Both the position numbers and the translations under genes were made by a program. The notes beneath the pieces are model-generated. The model did not search any database, was not told the DNA's origin, and saw nothing but the letters and a program-made list of their open reading frames with translations. Positions 24,476 to 35,829 of a DNA stretch of 64,000 nucleotides are shown one piece after another (within the stretch, counting starts at the first letter, position 1; each line of letters starts with the position of its first letter). The DNA lies in contig CP136064.1 of NCBI GenBank assembly GCA_032622095.1, positions 170,510,310 to 170,574,309 of the forward strand. The letters are read 5' to 3'. Origin of the DNA: Siphonodentalium dalli. Its lineage: Eukaryota; Mollusca; Scaphopoda; Gadilida; Siphonodentaliidae.

Positions 24476-24715
24476 TCATGTGTTTGAATATTTCCAATGG
24501 TTGACTTCGTTGCTGCCACTGCTATCGTCAGGCACAGCTGATGCTAACTTTTTATGTACCCGTACGTGGCTGCTCCAGTGATCCTTACGCGTAAATTTCT
24601 TGCCGCAAACGGAACACTCAAACTGCCAGTTAGAACTGTGCTGTTTCTGATGGCGCCGTAAACTGCTACGTAAAAGATACGTTTTACCACATATTTCACA
24701 AGGGTACGTTGGAGC
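24476..24715 (-). CDS. BTB-ZF last coding exon (two C2H2 fingers)
   Basis: Acceptor TTTGTTTTCTAG ends at 24716. Finger 1 is YPCEICGKTYLLRSSLRRH... with C523, C526, H539, H543. Finger 2 is FECSVCGKKF... with C551, C554, H567, H571. Both are C-x2-C-x12-H-x3-H. The linker HSSNWQFE departs from the usual TGEKP. A 25-residue tail follows to TGA at 24476-24478. No AATAAA is obvious downstream. Confidence 0.88.
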   Translation of the reverse strand, partial: APTYPCEICGKTYLLRSSLRRHQKQHSSNWQFECSVCGKKFTRKDHWSSHVRVHKKLASAVPDDSSGSNEVNHWKYSNT

Positions 24716-27700
24716 CTAGAAAACAAATACAGTATAGTCATTATTATAGGCTGTGAAGCTTTGTTGTATATTTTATATAATCAGGGTTTCCGTGGGCAGA
24801 GGCTTTAGAGGGTGAATTTAGTTATTCTATCCCGCAGAGCTTGAACGATTGGTAAAACATTTAAAACCATTCAGGGTGTCATCACAACCACATAATATAT
24901 GGCACATTTGCAAGAAATTGATACATGTAGTTGTGGGACACATTGCTATGTGAAGTTGCAATTCATGATATCCCAGATACAGGTGATACAACTAGTGTTT
25001 ATTGGGTTTTAATGTCCCTTCTCAGTTCTCACCTATACACACCTGAGATATAGTTTTGAGGTGACATCACAAACTGGTATACAACACACATTGAAGGACA
25101 CTGACTAGCGATCATACAAAAATGCAGTTTGCCATATCCAACATCACTCTAAAGGTAGTATTGAAGCAAAACATCAGGGACACATAGGTTGACATAGGCA
25201 AGCTATAAATCCAGGGTTCTGGGATATCTATATCAGTATATTCAGCGATGAAAGAGATAAATTTGGGAGTATGTTGGCTTTAAATTTTTTTTTTTTTTAT
25301 CGCAATAATTATTTGATCAACTTTGCTTCCATCTAGAACTGTTGATATTGTTAACACACCTACCGGTAGTATTATTTCATATGACACCATAATAATCAGA
25401 AAGTCTAAAATGGGGCATATCGCTATAAATGATTGGACCAAAATGTATTTCAATGCGATTAATCCACTCACTGCCAATCTGATAACTAAAGTTATGATAT
25501 TCAAACGTGACCTGTATTTACATATGATTTTGATGAGCATACCAAATTTGAAAGCAATCCCATAAAAGTAACTAAGGTTATCATTAGCTACTTCTATAAC
25601 GGATGGGAGAATCTGTATAGTAAAGAAAGTGTTAAACTGAATGGAAGAATCCATTCACCAATCAAAGGGTTAGACAAACCTCAGTGGAGTAGATTGACTT
25701 AGACTGAGGCGTAAGCACGGGAGATGGAGATTCGTAACTGCTATCATGTTGCATGGACTGCGGAGGACTAGTGTCACCGAGAACTGATCTCTGCCAGACA
25801 GGAAGACTTTTCTTTGGGGGATGTTTACGTCGATGAAAGTTGGCCATTGGTGGGGAGTCTTGTTGTTGCTGTAGGTGTTCATCGCTGCCATCGTTGACTA
25901 CTTTATTGAGCAGCGAGTGGACCATTTGACCAGGCGAGTACCACAATGCATGATCATTTGACTGGTTTATGTCAGAATCAATTTCCAATTTCAGCGATCC
26001 TTGATCGTCATCTTCGTCACCAACTCCTTCATCATCTCCATCAGGGGGCTCGGATTTTATGGTTGAGATAATTGCGGTGTAAATTTTTCTGAAAGGCCTG
26101 TGGTCTCTGAAAATGTAGTGAAATAAGAAAATTGACATATAACTCTTATGCACATGAATTATGATATGTTACATAAAATGTAAGCGATTGCAAGCGGACT
26201 ATAACTCTCTTATTCGACTTTACCACAAAACCAACTGAAGGTGATAATAGATATATATATAACTCTATATATATATATATAATATCCTCTGATTTAAACG
26301 TCTGCACAGAAAATACATAAGTTCAAGTAATGAGAAACATGATGTAATAAATTATCTATTTAATCTTGTTGTCTAGAGGCCTTTCGTGCATGATGCGATC
26401 TTGTGTTCATCATGTTTCGTCGTGTGATCTTGTGTTTGTCATGTTTCGTCGGGTGATCTTGTGTTCATCATGTTTCATCATGCAAGAAAGGTCTCTAGAC
26501 AACAAGATTAAATAGGTTATTTTTTACATCATGTTTCTCATTACTTGAACTTATATATATATATATATATGTAAAAAAAAATAAACATTTATTTAATAAT
26601 GGAATCTAAGACAGGCGGCATGTAATAAACACAGAATGACACAAGTGTGAATGGGTTTGCCGATACCGCAATTGTGCCATCGCGGAAGTATACAACTTGA
26701 GGCTGTGCCTCTCATTCTATCCTTCATTGAGTGCCATACCGACAAACCCATTCACACAGTTGTGTATCGATAATATTACATTCACTGATTTATTATGTAT
26801 TGGGGGCCCAGGGAAGGATCCAGGGCTGTTTTGATACCTGTTACAGGTTTGGGCGCCCAAACTCTGGAGGCCTAAATGTCCCCAAATTGCAAGTGAATAG
26901 TCTTTATTAAAGCTGAATTTTCTATATTTTGAAGGAAATCTTCTATTATAATTCAACAACATGCAATGCAAATCATCAATATTCAGTTGATATAAAGCCT
27001 TTATTTCCATAAATCAAGTGTGCAGTGAGGAATGTTTTAACCCTTTCATGACTGGGGCTTCTTGAAATTTAGCAAAAATCCTGTGCCAATGCATTCTCTT
27101 ATTCTCTTATATAGTCTTCCATCTAAGGAGCCTCGCATATATAAGAGAATACATTGGCTTTTATCTTGACGTTGTAAGCCAGTGCATTTTCTTATGCGGA
27201 AGACTTGCATATATAAGAGAATGAAATGGCATAGGATCTTTAATGCCGCACTAGTGCAGCTCTTGTCATAAAATGGCTAATGTCCCAATTTATATAGGAA
27301 CATTCTCAAATGCAGAACAGGTGTCCCCAAAAAATCTCTGGATTCTTCCCTGATTGGGGCATAACGTAACCACAGTCCCCGATAGAACTAGTCAATAAAT
27401 CAAACAGTAAAGTTTGTATTCTTCTGTATCCAAGTTTTGTAACAAATTATGAGAAAAAATTTGACTCACATTTAGAGGTCACCCCAAAGATCCATATGAA
27501 GTTTGGTGATGATCGGATAAGGGATGTGGTCAGTAGGTGTTGCGAAGGATTTAGTAATGCAAAGAGTAAAATCCAAGATGGCTGGCATGGCCATGTTTTT
27601 TTATCAAAATTTTTTCAAATTCACTAACTCCCATACAGAGGTGATCCCAAACATGCCTGCAAATTTTCAAAACAATTCTCCAATTAATAAGGGCTGCAGG

Positions 27701-30700
27701 GTGTGCCAATGGATTCAAATTTGAAATTCAAGATGGCTGCTGGTGGCCATGTTTTTAATAAATTTGAAATTCAAGATGGCTGCTGGCGGCCATGTTTTTT
27801 AACAAATTTCGGGAAAAATTGATGACTCCCATCTGGAGGTCACCCCGAAGATCCATATGAAGTTCAGTGATGATCAGATGAGAGATATGACATGTAGGGT
27901 GTAGAAATTGTTGACTGACGCACGCACAGATGAGTGCCCAGACAGATGGACAGATGCCAACCCATGACAATAGCTCTTGAAAACTTGACAATAGTGCTAG
28001 ACAAGTGTTACAGGATACCTGAGTGATAGTTTTACTCAATTTTAGACTTAGGCCAAATAAATACAAATACTCCCTCATCAATGAAAAGAATATAATATAT
28101 GCAGTATTCTCCACACTTTTCTAAAGATTTCGAAACTCATTCTCCAATTTATCTACAATTAGAAATTTAGATACAGTAATGCTCTAAGTAATCGACTTCT
28201 TAACCACAGCAGAATTATGGGTAACTTTTCAGGATTTAGTCGGAAATATGGCTTGTTGCCGATGAATGGCAACAAGCCGTATTTCCGACTAATTCCTGAA
28301 AAGTTACCCATAATTCTGCTGTGGTTAAGAGGTCGATTACTTAGAGCATTACTGTAGGTCAGTTTTCCCATAATGTAATCACCAGTCTCTTTGAAAAGCC
28401 AATGAATATCCTAACGGACGTATGTCTCTAGAAGTGTCCATTATAAATATTTCATTTCTACAAAGACGCGGCATTCCAAACATGACGTAATAAACCATTT
28501 TCAAATATGGAGTGCATTCCCAGAGTAGTAAATGTTTGTGAGAATCGTAATAATTAAAAATAGTTATAAATATAACAAGATGCGAAAGAATAATCAGTCA
28601 TGAATATCGTTGACTGATAAAAACTCGAAGATGATGTCTCCTATATCAGGGTTTCCGCCAAGGGGAAATTAAGGAGTCCGTATTGGGGGAAAAACATAAC
28701 GCGACGGGATGACCATGGTTCGTCCCGTCTGGCGAAAAAATAAATTATTTGACACTGAAAAGTAGCCATTTCCTTGCACCTGAGTGTCCCACAAAGCAAT
28801 CCAAAGCTACGTATATTACGCAAGTCGATCATTTTCCGTGGGTGCATTAATTCTGTTGATGGTATTCAGATAATTAATCATGTAATTACGCACGTAAGAC
28901 TGCCGTCTGATTGAAGACTATATCAAGCTACAAGTTACAGTGTTTAAAAATTTATAACTTACAATAAGATTCCGACAGGTATAATGAAACTAAACACTAA
29001 AAAGCATTTATGCATTGTCCAATAATACCTAGCTGGGAGAATTGAATTAAGTATTTCCTAGAATTTCAAGTAGCTTCCGTGAAAATGAAACTGATATATT
29101 CCATGTATTCTGTCAATCGTAAAACTATTTGTGCGCTGTGACGTCATATATACTGCAGGGTTTGTCTGCAGGAGATATTTATAGCGGCGAAATACGAATG
29201 GTAGCGAAATCTTTCAAACTCGAAACGCGTAGCTTGTCAATAGTCTGTATTAGTCCAACAACTGACGACCGCTGCTATAGAGTTTTAGCCAACGTGTTAT
29301 AAAATATAATTGAGTTTTGGCGGGAAATGGGAACATGTGCGCTGTTGTTTGTGTTTGGGGACCCAGGCGGGCAACGAAACTATTATTGACCGTACTTTGA
29401 CTTTATCTCCATATTGGGGGGGGGGATGTTTTTTGTGCATATCCTCCATGCATGTAATATGGGTCAAATGAATGGTGTTGTCACTATGAATTCCCGCTAT
29501 AAAGACTGATTTGGGACACGTTCCGTATTATAATAGTACGGGATCTCGGAGGTAGATACCTCCTTTGGTAGGAGAACCGCCTGTTGGCGAATGTTGATCC
29601 CTACTCTGCCTAACTCAGCAATTCGGCATTCTTTGATCAAATTATGTAATCGTACGATAGCACGGGATCTCCGAGCGTGAGTAGTTTCAACCACAGAAAT
29701 TCCGTGCAAAATAATATCCGTACTCAGCAGTTCGACATTCTTTGATGTTACCACGACATTTATTATGCTGTATATAACGTCGCTATTTCAATGCACACCA
29801 AATATTACGTTGTAGTTTTGGCGCTTTGATTTCAAAGGGTTACGCTGTACCAGTAACACACTGATCAATTGACCCGCTTTTTCACCAGTATTCTGTTTAA
29901 CCTCCCGAACTCCCGTTGCAGCCGGATTTTTTATGACATATTGCTACTGACTTTTGGTACATGTATGAATCAAACAGATCATCTGCGAGGGGAATGGGTC
30001 CGTGGGACGGACCCGCAGCCGGCCTGGCGGCAACCCTGCCTATATTGCAATGAGTAAAATGAATCATGGATATATCGCCTGTATTCAGCTTTCCAACAAT
30101 AGTTTGGTTTGACAAAGCGTGTGAAAATTGTCAATGCGTCATTGACCTCAGATCTGTAAAGTGATCTGTTATGCCATAAACCAATGAAATCGCTCATAGT
30201 CTGCACCACTCTCCAATGAAATGGAGGGAATCCCTTCAATACAGAACCTAATTTTAATAGAGAGCTCTAGAGATTTACATCCGATATAGGATTTTCTTTT
30301 GCTTTTCAAAGAGATGTGTAATTACCTGAGAACACAGGTATTTATATTTAACTTGACATTAACTATTTGGATACTAACTGTGGAGTTGAGGATGTTGAGA
30401 TTGGAGGCTCTGATTGGTCAGCAGAAAAAGGATGCTCATTGCTCTTCTCTTCATTAGACTCTTCTGGACTCTGTTCCTCAGGGCTCACATCAGCCATATT
30501 CTTCGGAGAAATTTCATCATCCAATGAGATATCGTCATTATCTTCTTCAATATCAGCACCCTTATCGTCATCAGCAATGCTCTCCTCATGTGGTTTTGGA
30601 GATTCTGCATCATTAGGATCACTCCATTCGAGATCCCTATCACTAAATGTACCTTGCTTTAAGAAATATCGAATTTTTTTCGAAGGATCGTCATTGTCGT

Positions 30701-33700
30701 CATAAGGCTCATTAGGCTCTGGTTTCTCATCATTTTCTGGCTCCAATGCATTCATTTCAACCATTCTTCCATGAATGGGCAGATGTGGTGTGTGCCATTC
30801 ACCACTGTGTTTGGTATTCATTCCTGAATCATTTATGGTATTGCTGTTTGAATTTTTTATTGACTGCAAAGGAATAAGTCGACGTTGCGAAGAATTATCA
30901 CTTCGATCAACAGGGGAAGACAACTCCTCGTTCATCATAACTGGAGACGTCGAAAAATCTGTCTCCTTCAAATTCTGCTGCTTCAGTTTTTGCGGTAGTA
31001 TTTCATCAATGTCATATCGTTGGAAGCGACTTGGTTTGGCATTTGTATTGAACTGAGTATTTCGAATATGAGAGCATTCATCAACTATTCCCAAATCTTC
31101 AGACTCGTCCTGGATTTTCACACCATACGTCCTCCAGAAATCTTTACAACATTTCTGCAGAGAACGGATTTTGAGGAATTTTGCTATCCGCATCATGTCC
31201 TCGACGAGTGTGTCCAAAAGCACGAGGAAACCTTCATAGATATACTGAAGGAAGGCCTGGACAGCTGTGCTGCTGATTCCAGGTGGAAGACTAACATTGA
31301 GAATTGCACCTTGTGATTCATTTCTGGTGTCCGACTTCAGCTTAGGACTGACAGCAAACAACACCAATTTGTGAGCCTGTAATAGGAAACATGGAACCTT
31401 TATCGGTTTAATCAATGAATTTTAATTTGCAATTTTTGGGACTCACTGGTTAAAGATAGCGAATCTCTTCTGGGCCACAATTTTTATTTTTACAAATAGG
31501 TTTTTTGTGAATAAAATACAGAAAAAACTATGATTGGGTATATTTTCCGTCTATAAAAGGAATAATGAAGTGGTCTATTTCTGATGCAGCCGGGTGTAAT
31601 TTGGAGTTAAATCTTAGTTGAAATGACATCTGCCTTGATTGAGGGTGTTAATAAGATATATTCTTCTACTTTGTTTACTCGGAACATTTCCATAAGATTT
31701 TTGTTCTAATGATTTCATACAGTAGGATCTAGATTAAATTTGAAAGGGTGAGATATACTATCTTTAACAATCACAATCACAATCAGAAATGACCTCCATC
31801 CGTCCATTCGTGTGTCACATATTACAGATACCTTTATTGTGTAATCAACTCATCCCAGTTTCTAATGTAGAGAATTGACACTTTAGGATATTGATAGAAA
31901 TATATTGCTGATGTGTAAAGTTTATATGGAAGTCGGAAATGATTGCTAAAAATTCACTGAGCTATTCACCTTTCATACTTAGAAGACCGTGACCAAATTC
32001 GTACTTAACCAGCGAATTCTCAAATATCAACTACATACCAAATCCCATGGAATTCTGATTAATATTCTCAAGTTATGATCCAGATGGACACATAGAAACA
32101 TGGCAATACCAATGATAGGGTGTTTAGTGGCTTTATGGTTTGCATGTTTATTAATGTCCAAATTAATGAGGCATCAAAAGTGCACCAATGAAACAGGTTT
32201 AAAGGCTAGTTTGAATATGTATTAGCATTCCACATATACCGGTACTAGGCTTGCCACGATTATTCGATTAATCGACTAACCTTCGGCAGGTGCGGTAGTC
32301 GACGGTTATTTACTTTCGTCGACTAATCGCCCGAGCGGGGGGTGGGTATGATTGTGTAACTTGTGTTTGTAAGCAGTACTTTTCATCGATGTCATGCCTG
32401 GAAGTAACTGATAACTGCGTATGCAGCACAATTCCGTTGCGGCGTCCTCTGCCTTTGATGTTGCTGCCGACATTTGGCGCTCATCTTCAAAGAATTATGT
32501 GTGCGACATCGAAAAGTTAATTATGTTTATTGTTTAACTGTGAATATTAATTTACTATTAGTGCTACTGTCTACCTATGTCCTCGTTAACTTCATTGTAA
32601 GTGCATGCCTTTCGCCACAATTTTACCGATTACATGTAATGTGATGCACGTGACCTGCCAAAATACGTAGTGGCGGCTTGGGAGTCGCGATCGAGATTAG
32701 CTTTACTTCGTGCAAATTTGCATAGTTACTGTCACGTCGTGTATGCAGTTTGCTCTAACTTTGCCAGAAACATCGGCAAAATGGGCACTTGGCAGTACTT
32801 AATAGTAAGGGCCTGTTAAAAACTACATCGGGACGAATGAGACTATGAGGGCATGAGTATTCCTTGTTGTATACGAAATAAAACAGTGTAAAACACGGAG
32901 CATCGACAGTTTATAACTGTCTTCAAAATGGATGTAAAGAAGTCATCGTAATTTCGCATTTATCAATTGTTTACCCGAATGTAATACAGGGCGCATATAT
33001 TACCGATTAATCGACTAACCGTCGATTATAGCTGCCGATTAGTCGATTATGAAAACTCATAGTCGTGGTAACCCTAACCGGTACAACATATATTATCTAT
33101 GTAAACTCTATTTATTAGTAATTTAATGTGTATATAGCAATGTGTTATGTAACTCTTCATTATTGGAGGAAAAAAAGATTACTGGTATATGTATATGTAT
33201 GATTAGGAATGTATAGGGTTAATGAGTTTAAGCCCCAATCAGGTTTTTGTCCAGTATGCAAGGACAAGTATGGATATAATCTTTCTCCAGCTTTTCGTGG
33301 TTTTTACAAAGTTGTGTTTGGATGCTTTAAATACCCCAAACAACAGTTAATATGGAATTGGGCAAAAATGCTTAACCTTAAGCTCATAAACGCAAAGAGC
33401 CTCAAAACCTTATACATATCAACATGCAAAGCCCATAAACTCCTTTTGTTGGTCGGTCAGACATACTGATTGTAACAGTCGCTGGAGAAAAAAATTTGGG
33501 GCGACAATTAAATAAATCTTCATTCACATATCTCGAAGGCTAGTTGAAAATATTTTGATATTAATATTTATGAGGAAAGCCATGAGATAATATAGAAATA
33601 ATAAAATGGTTTCAACATCATGGATATAAATTATGAAAGTTCTGTATATAAAACAAGAGCATCACTAGGGCATGCCAAATACATATAAACCAAGAGCATC

Positions 33701-34311
33701 ACTAGGGCGTGGCAAAATACATATAAACCAAGAGCATCACTAGGGCGTGGCAAAATATGTAATTTCAACAAAGGACCATAATGATTAATCCATATGCCAA
33801 ATTTGAAAACTATTTTATATAACTTTATATAACTATTTCTTTTTTAGTTTAGTTTCTCTATATTCCCAAATTGGCAGACGACACATTGCATAATTGAGCT
33901 TGCCAATGGGTGTGCATCACAATATTCACCATTTGGGAACTTCAATCTGAGTCGATGTCTCCCATAGCAGACCATGCAGAATGAGGTCCCCGAGGGTCAA
34001 TTTGGTGATGCTAGCCCACTGTGCGGGATAGCATCACTAAATTAACCCTCTGGGAACCTCATTCTGAAAATAACAGGCACACTAAACTCAGACTTGGCTA
34101 CATCCATATCAGGCCCACCTTGGGGAAAATTTAATAAAGTATAATGTAAGTAGATACTGTAGAGTTGTGCAGTGAATGCAAATACCTTAGCCACAATTTC
34201 CTTGTCAACAGTGATGAGAGCATCACAAAGTTGCTCTGTTTTCCAAAGATCTGCAAGCTGTCGAAGTAAGGAACTTGGATGAATGTAGTTCATGTAAACC
34301 TTATGTGGCAT
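24476..34311 (-). CDS. BTB/POZ - C2H2 zinc finger transcription regulator (4 exons)
   Basis: Coding exons on the minus strand: 34311-34186, 31376-30379, 26106-25680 and 24715-24476, predicting 596 aa. Exon lengths give consistent phases (0, 2, 0) across all three junctions, which supports the model. The BTB domain covers about residues 8-122 (HPSSLLRQLADLW, CDALITV, then AHKLVLFAVSP). A low-complexity acidic linker follows, then two C2H2 fingers at 523-543 and 551-571. Family knowledge: BTB-ZF proteins dimerise through BTB, recruit corepressors or cullin-3 and bind DNA through the fingers. Exon 3 contains IKSE (K392) and LKLE (K414), which fit the psi-K-x-E SUMO consensus. Two fingers is at the low end for this family. 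I cannot assign an orthologue. The introns (2.8, 4.3 and 1.0 kb) are full of transposons. Confidence 0.85.
25680..26106 (-). CDS. BTB-ZF third coding exon (linker with SUMO-type motifs)
   Basis: Acceptor CTACATTTTCAG ends at 26107; an alternative CCTTTCAG 18 bases further in has the same phase. Encodes IKSEPPD, an acidic run (GDEDDDQ), HLQQQQD, and a basic patch RRKHPPKK that could act as a nuclear localisation signal. It ends GAG followed by GTTTGT (intron starts at 25679). Confidence 0.75.
26318..26555. repeat. Snapback repeat with three 29-bp units in the loop
   Basis: Arms of about 75 bases (AAGTTCAAGTAATGAGAAAC ... TTGTTGTCTAGAG and inverse) flank three direct copies of a 29-bp unit starting GATCTTGTGTTCATC at 26397, 26426 and 26455. 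AT microsatellites border both sides (26254-26281, 26554-26571). It lies in BTB-ZF intron 2. Confidence 0.75.
26630..26790. repeat. Short inverted repeat (GTGTGAATGGGTTTG)
   Basis: GTGTGAATGGGTTTGCCGATA is matched in inverse by TACCGACAAACCCATTCACAC about 100 bases on, with AATAATG-rich flanks. It is a small hairpin element in intron 2. Confidence 0.5.
26809..27352. mobile_element. hAT-like non-autonomous element, second copy
   Basis: Closely similar along its length to the element at 3309-3848, including the embedded TTAACCCTTTCATGACTGG hairpin at about 27038-27275. Ends CAGGGAAGGATCCAGGG and TTCTTCCCTG. The flanks (ATTGGGGGCC left, ATTGGGGC right) look like a slightly damaged 8-bp duplication. 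Confidence 0.75.
27455..27935. repeat. Dispersed repeat (CAAGATGGCTGC family), several units
   Basis: At least three imperfect units of AAATTCAAGATGGCTGCTGG, GGCCATGTTTTT, CTCCCATCTGGAGGTCACCC and AAGATCCATATGAAG. It lies in BTB-ZF intron 2. Confidence 0.65.
28174..28354. mobile_element. CAGTAATGCTC foldback element, loop-deleted palindrome
   Basis: A 181-bp hairpin with TA on both flanks. It lacks about 32 bases around the axis compared with the 213-bp copies (GGAAAGCTCTC region missing). Confidence 0.75.
29520..29760 (-). repeat. Diverged ~108-bp tandem pair with a histone-H2A-like tail
   Basis: Two units share AATGNCGAANTGCTGAGT and CGGAGATCCCGTNCTAT. The minus-strand frame in one unit reads INIRQQAVLLPKE, which contains the H2A C-terminal signature QAVLLPK. 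The rest does not resemble a histone fold. It may be a tiny retained H2A pseudogene fragment or a coincidence. Confidence 0.3.
29990..30046. repeat. hAT-type terminal fragment (GCCAGGCCGGC)
   Basis: CCGGCCTGGCGGCAACCCTG here is the inverse of CAGGGTTTCCGCCAGGCCGG at 52761, including the GGGTCCGT...ACGGACCC stem. It is a solo end of the same family, placed in BTB-ZF intron 2. Confidence 0.55.
30379..31376 (-). CDS. BTB-ZF second coding exon (BTB C-terminal half and acidic linker)
   Basis: Starts after TTTCCTATTACAG with AHKLVLFAVSPKLKS, continuing the BTB fold directly from exon 1, and completes it near FLKIRSLQKCCKDF. The following ~245 residues are Ser-, Asp- and Glu-rich with no domain. 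The donor is inferred: CCACA followed by GTTAGT is a weak site but the only one before the in-frame stop that gives the phase required by the next exon. Confidence 0.78.
31490..31720. repeat. Dispersed repeat (GTCTATAAAAG family)
   Basis: Diverged relative of 20770-21010, sharing TTTTTTGTGAATAAAA, GGGTATATT and GTCTATAAAAGGAATAA. It lies in BTB-ZF intron 1. Confidence 0.4.
32246..33076. mobile_element. hAT non-autonomous element with perfect 8-bp TSD
   Basis: Ends TAGGCTTGCCACGATT and the inverse of TAGGGTTACCACGACTAT. The 8 bases ACCGGTAC occur at 32238-32245 and 33077-33084. Subterminal ATTAATCGACTAACC words are inverted between the ends. 831 bp, no transposase. It is inserted in intron 1 of the BTB-ZF gene. 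Confidence 0.9.
33654..33765 (+). repeat. Three-copy tandem repeat, 37-38 bp unit
   Basis: CAAGAGCATCACTAGGGC followed by GTGGCAAAATACATATAAAC starts at 33654, 33691 and 33729. Leads into an AAAGGACCATAATGATTAAT segment resembling the CATAACTC repeats. Confidence 0.75.
33840..34100. mobile_element. GCAGAATGAGG palindrome element, right half
   Basis: Carries the family spacer (TTTCTCTATATTCCCAAATTGGCAGACG), a hairpin at 33975-34067 and the terminal repeat CTAAACTCAGACTTGG. It ends only about 90 bases from the BTB-ZF exon 1 donor. Confidence 0.7.
34186..34311 (-). CDS. BTB-ZF exon with start codon (BTB N-terminal half)
   Basis: Encodes 42 residues up to CDALITVDKEIVAK. It ends AAG followed by GTATTT (intron starts at 34185). 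The ATG at 34311 has A at -3. A strong acceptor, TTATTTTCCAG, ends at 34328, so this exon probably starts at 34327 with a short 5' UTR and an upstream non-coding exon exists. The reading frame continues open to 34422, but that part lies before the acceptor and shows no domain. Confidence 0.8.
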
Positions 34312-34488
34312 GATGACATCATTTAATCTGGAAAATAAATCAAAGTCTAATAGTCCGAGAGCCCATAAGGTTTTATTGTCGTCACTCTGACCAAAAGACC
34401 CACTCTGCTCATTTTGTGGCAAATTATATTTAGTTTACGGAAACCAATTTCTTGCGAGTGGGAAACGCGGCGTTTGTGAGATATTTAA

Positions 34489-35829
34489 CATAGAATGATG
34501 CCTGGTGAGAGCGAAAAATGTTACTTAAGTGTTGGGGGAGGGTTAGTAATTTCGAATGTATGCAACATATGTAATGTCAGCTAACACGTTATATATACCA
34601 TTTTGTCGGCAATAAGTCATTCTATCTAGTGAATAAACACAGAATTAGAATTTCAGCCACTGACCTCGAGTATGAGAGGTCAAAGGTCAAATATATTTTG
34701 AAACGCCATTTTTTTTAAATGTCAAATTGGAAAGTTAGCTTAAGAAATTTTATAATCATCTGTTGGAATCCGTTCTAGTATAATTTTGAACTTTACTGTA
34801 TACCAGATTCGGATATGTGGAAAGAAAATTAACACAGCCGTAATTGCAACCATTCAAGATGTCAGCCAAAATGTGTGCCGAAATAGCCAAAAACAGTAAA
34901 AATTCATATGGTCTCTCTGATCGCGGTTATAGTAAGATGATGTCACATGCGGTCATGTTGTCCGTTCGATACGTTATGGTAATATACAACCCTTACAAAT
35001 TAGCCAAAAATCCGACACAAAAATCCAATATGGCGGCCAAGATGGCCACCGAAATGTGAAAATTTGCTATTTTTCGGACATTTCACCACCTTTCGTTTGT
35101 CTCAGTTGGAAAATATTGGCTCCTTGACGCGATTTTATACATTTATCGTATAGAAGAATTATTGGCGAACACATGGGGATAATAATATACATTCCTTGCT
35201 GGAAATTTTTGTCCGATATCATGTTTTCCTAAATGCCGGTATAATTCGGTCAAAGCCAAAACGACGCTAATAACGCAATGGCTGTTTTGAATCATCAATA
35301 AATGTTATTGCTATCACAACAAAACCCACGCGTATATATGTGCAGGAGATACTCGAGCTAGGATTCCTCTTATACCTGAGTTGAGAAATATTCACCCAAA
35401 TCCAAGATGGCGGCCAAAATGTCCACCAGAAATAGAAAAATTGCCGAAAATCGCTGATTTGAACATCAGTGACAGCTATTGTCACGACAACTCCACACAT
35501 ATTGTGAGTTGGGAAGACTGAGTCAAAGAACTGCGCTTATATTGCATCCAAATAAAAGTCGCCCAAATCCAAAATGGCGCCCACAATGGTGGACAGATTT
35601 AGAAAATCACAGAAAATCTATCATACTCACATCATTGGGCATTATTGTCAAGACAACTCTACCCATGCTTACAGCCGAGTTGGAAATACTGTGATAAAGT
35701 AATTATCTTGGATTTGATGAAGGATTTTTTTTCCAAATCGAAGATGGCGGCCAAAATGGCGTCCGAGATTTGAAAACAAGCTTACATTCCTTTACTTTCA
35801 TACTATGTGCGTCATTGTTGTGAGAATTT
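34489..35829 (+). repeat. Left 1.34-kb inverted arm
   Basis: Contains ATGGCGGCCAAGATGGCC, AAGATGGCGGCCAAAATG and related blocks at about 34855, 35032, 35405, 35571 and 35742. Short open frames here are shadows of the repeat. Confidence 0.8.

Noticed and set aside
25280-25654. 124-codon minus-strand frame in BTB-ZF intron 3
   Set aside because: Low-complexity hydrophobic AT-rich translation, with no splice support and no domain.
30367-31316. Plus-strand open frames opposite BTB-ZF exon 2
   Set aside because: Shadows of the Ser/Asp/Glu-rich minus-strand coding frame.
33209-33469. Possible zinc-binding small protein (CPVCKDKYGY)
   Set aside because: A single CxxC in an 86-codon frame inside an intron, with no second metal pair, no homologue recognised and no regulatory context.
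34312-34422. Longer N-terminus of the BTB-ZF protein from an ATG at 34422
   Set aside because: A strong acceptor (TTATTTTCCAG) lies between it and the BTB domain, and the extra residues show no domain; likely intron.
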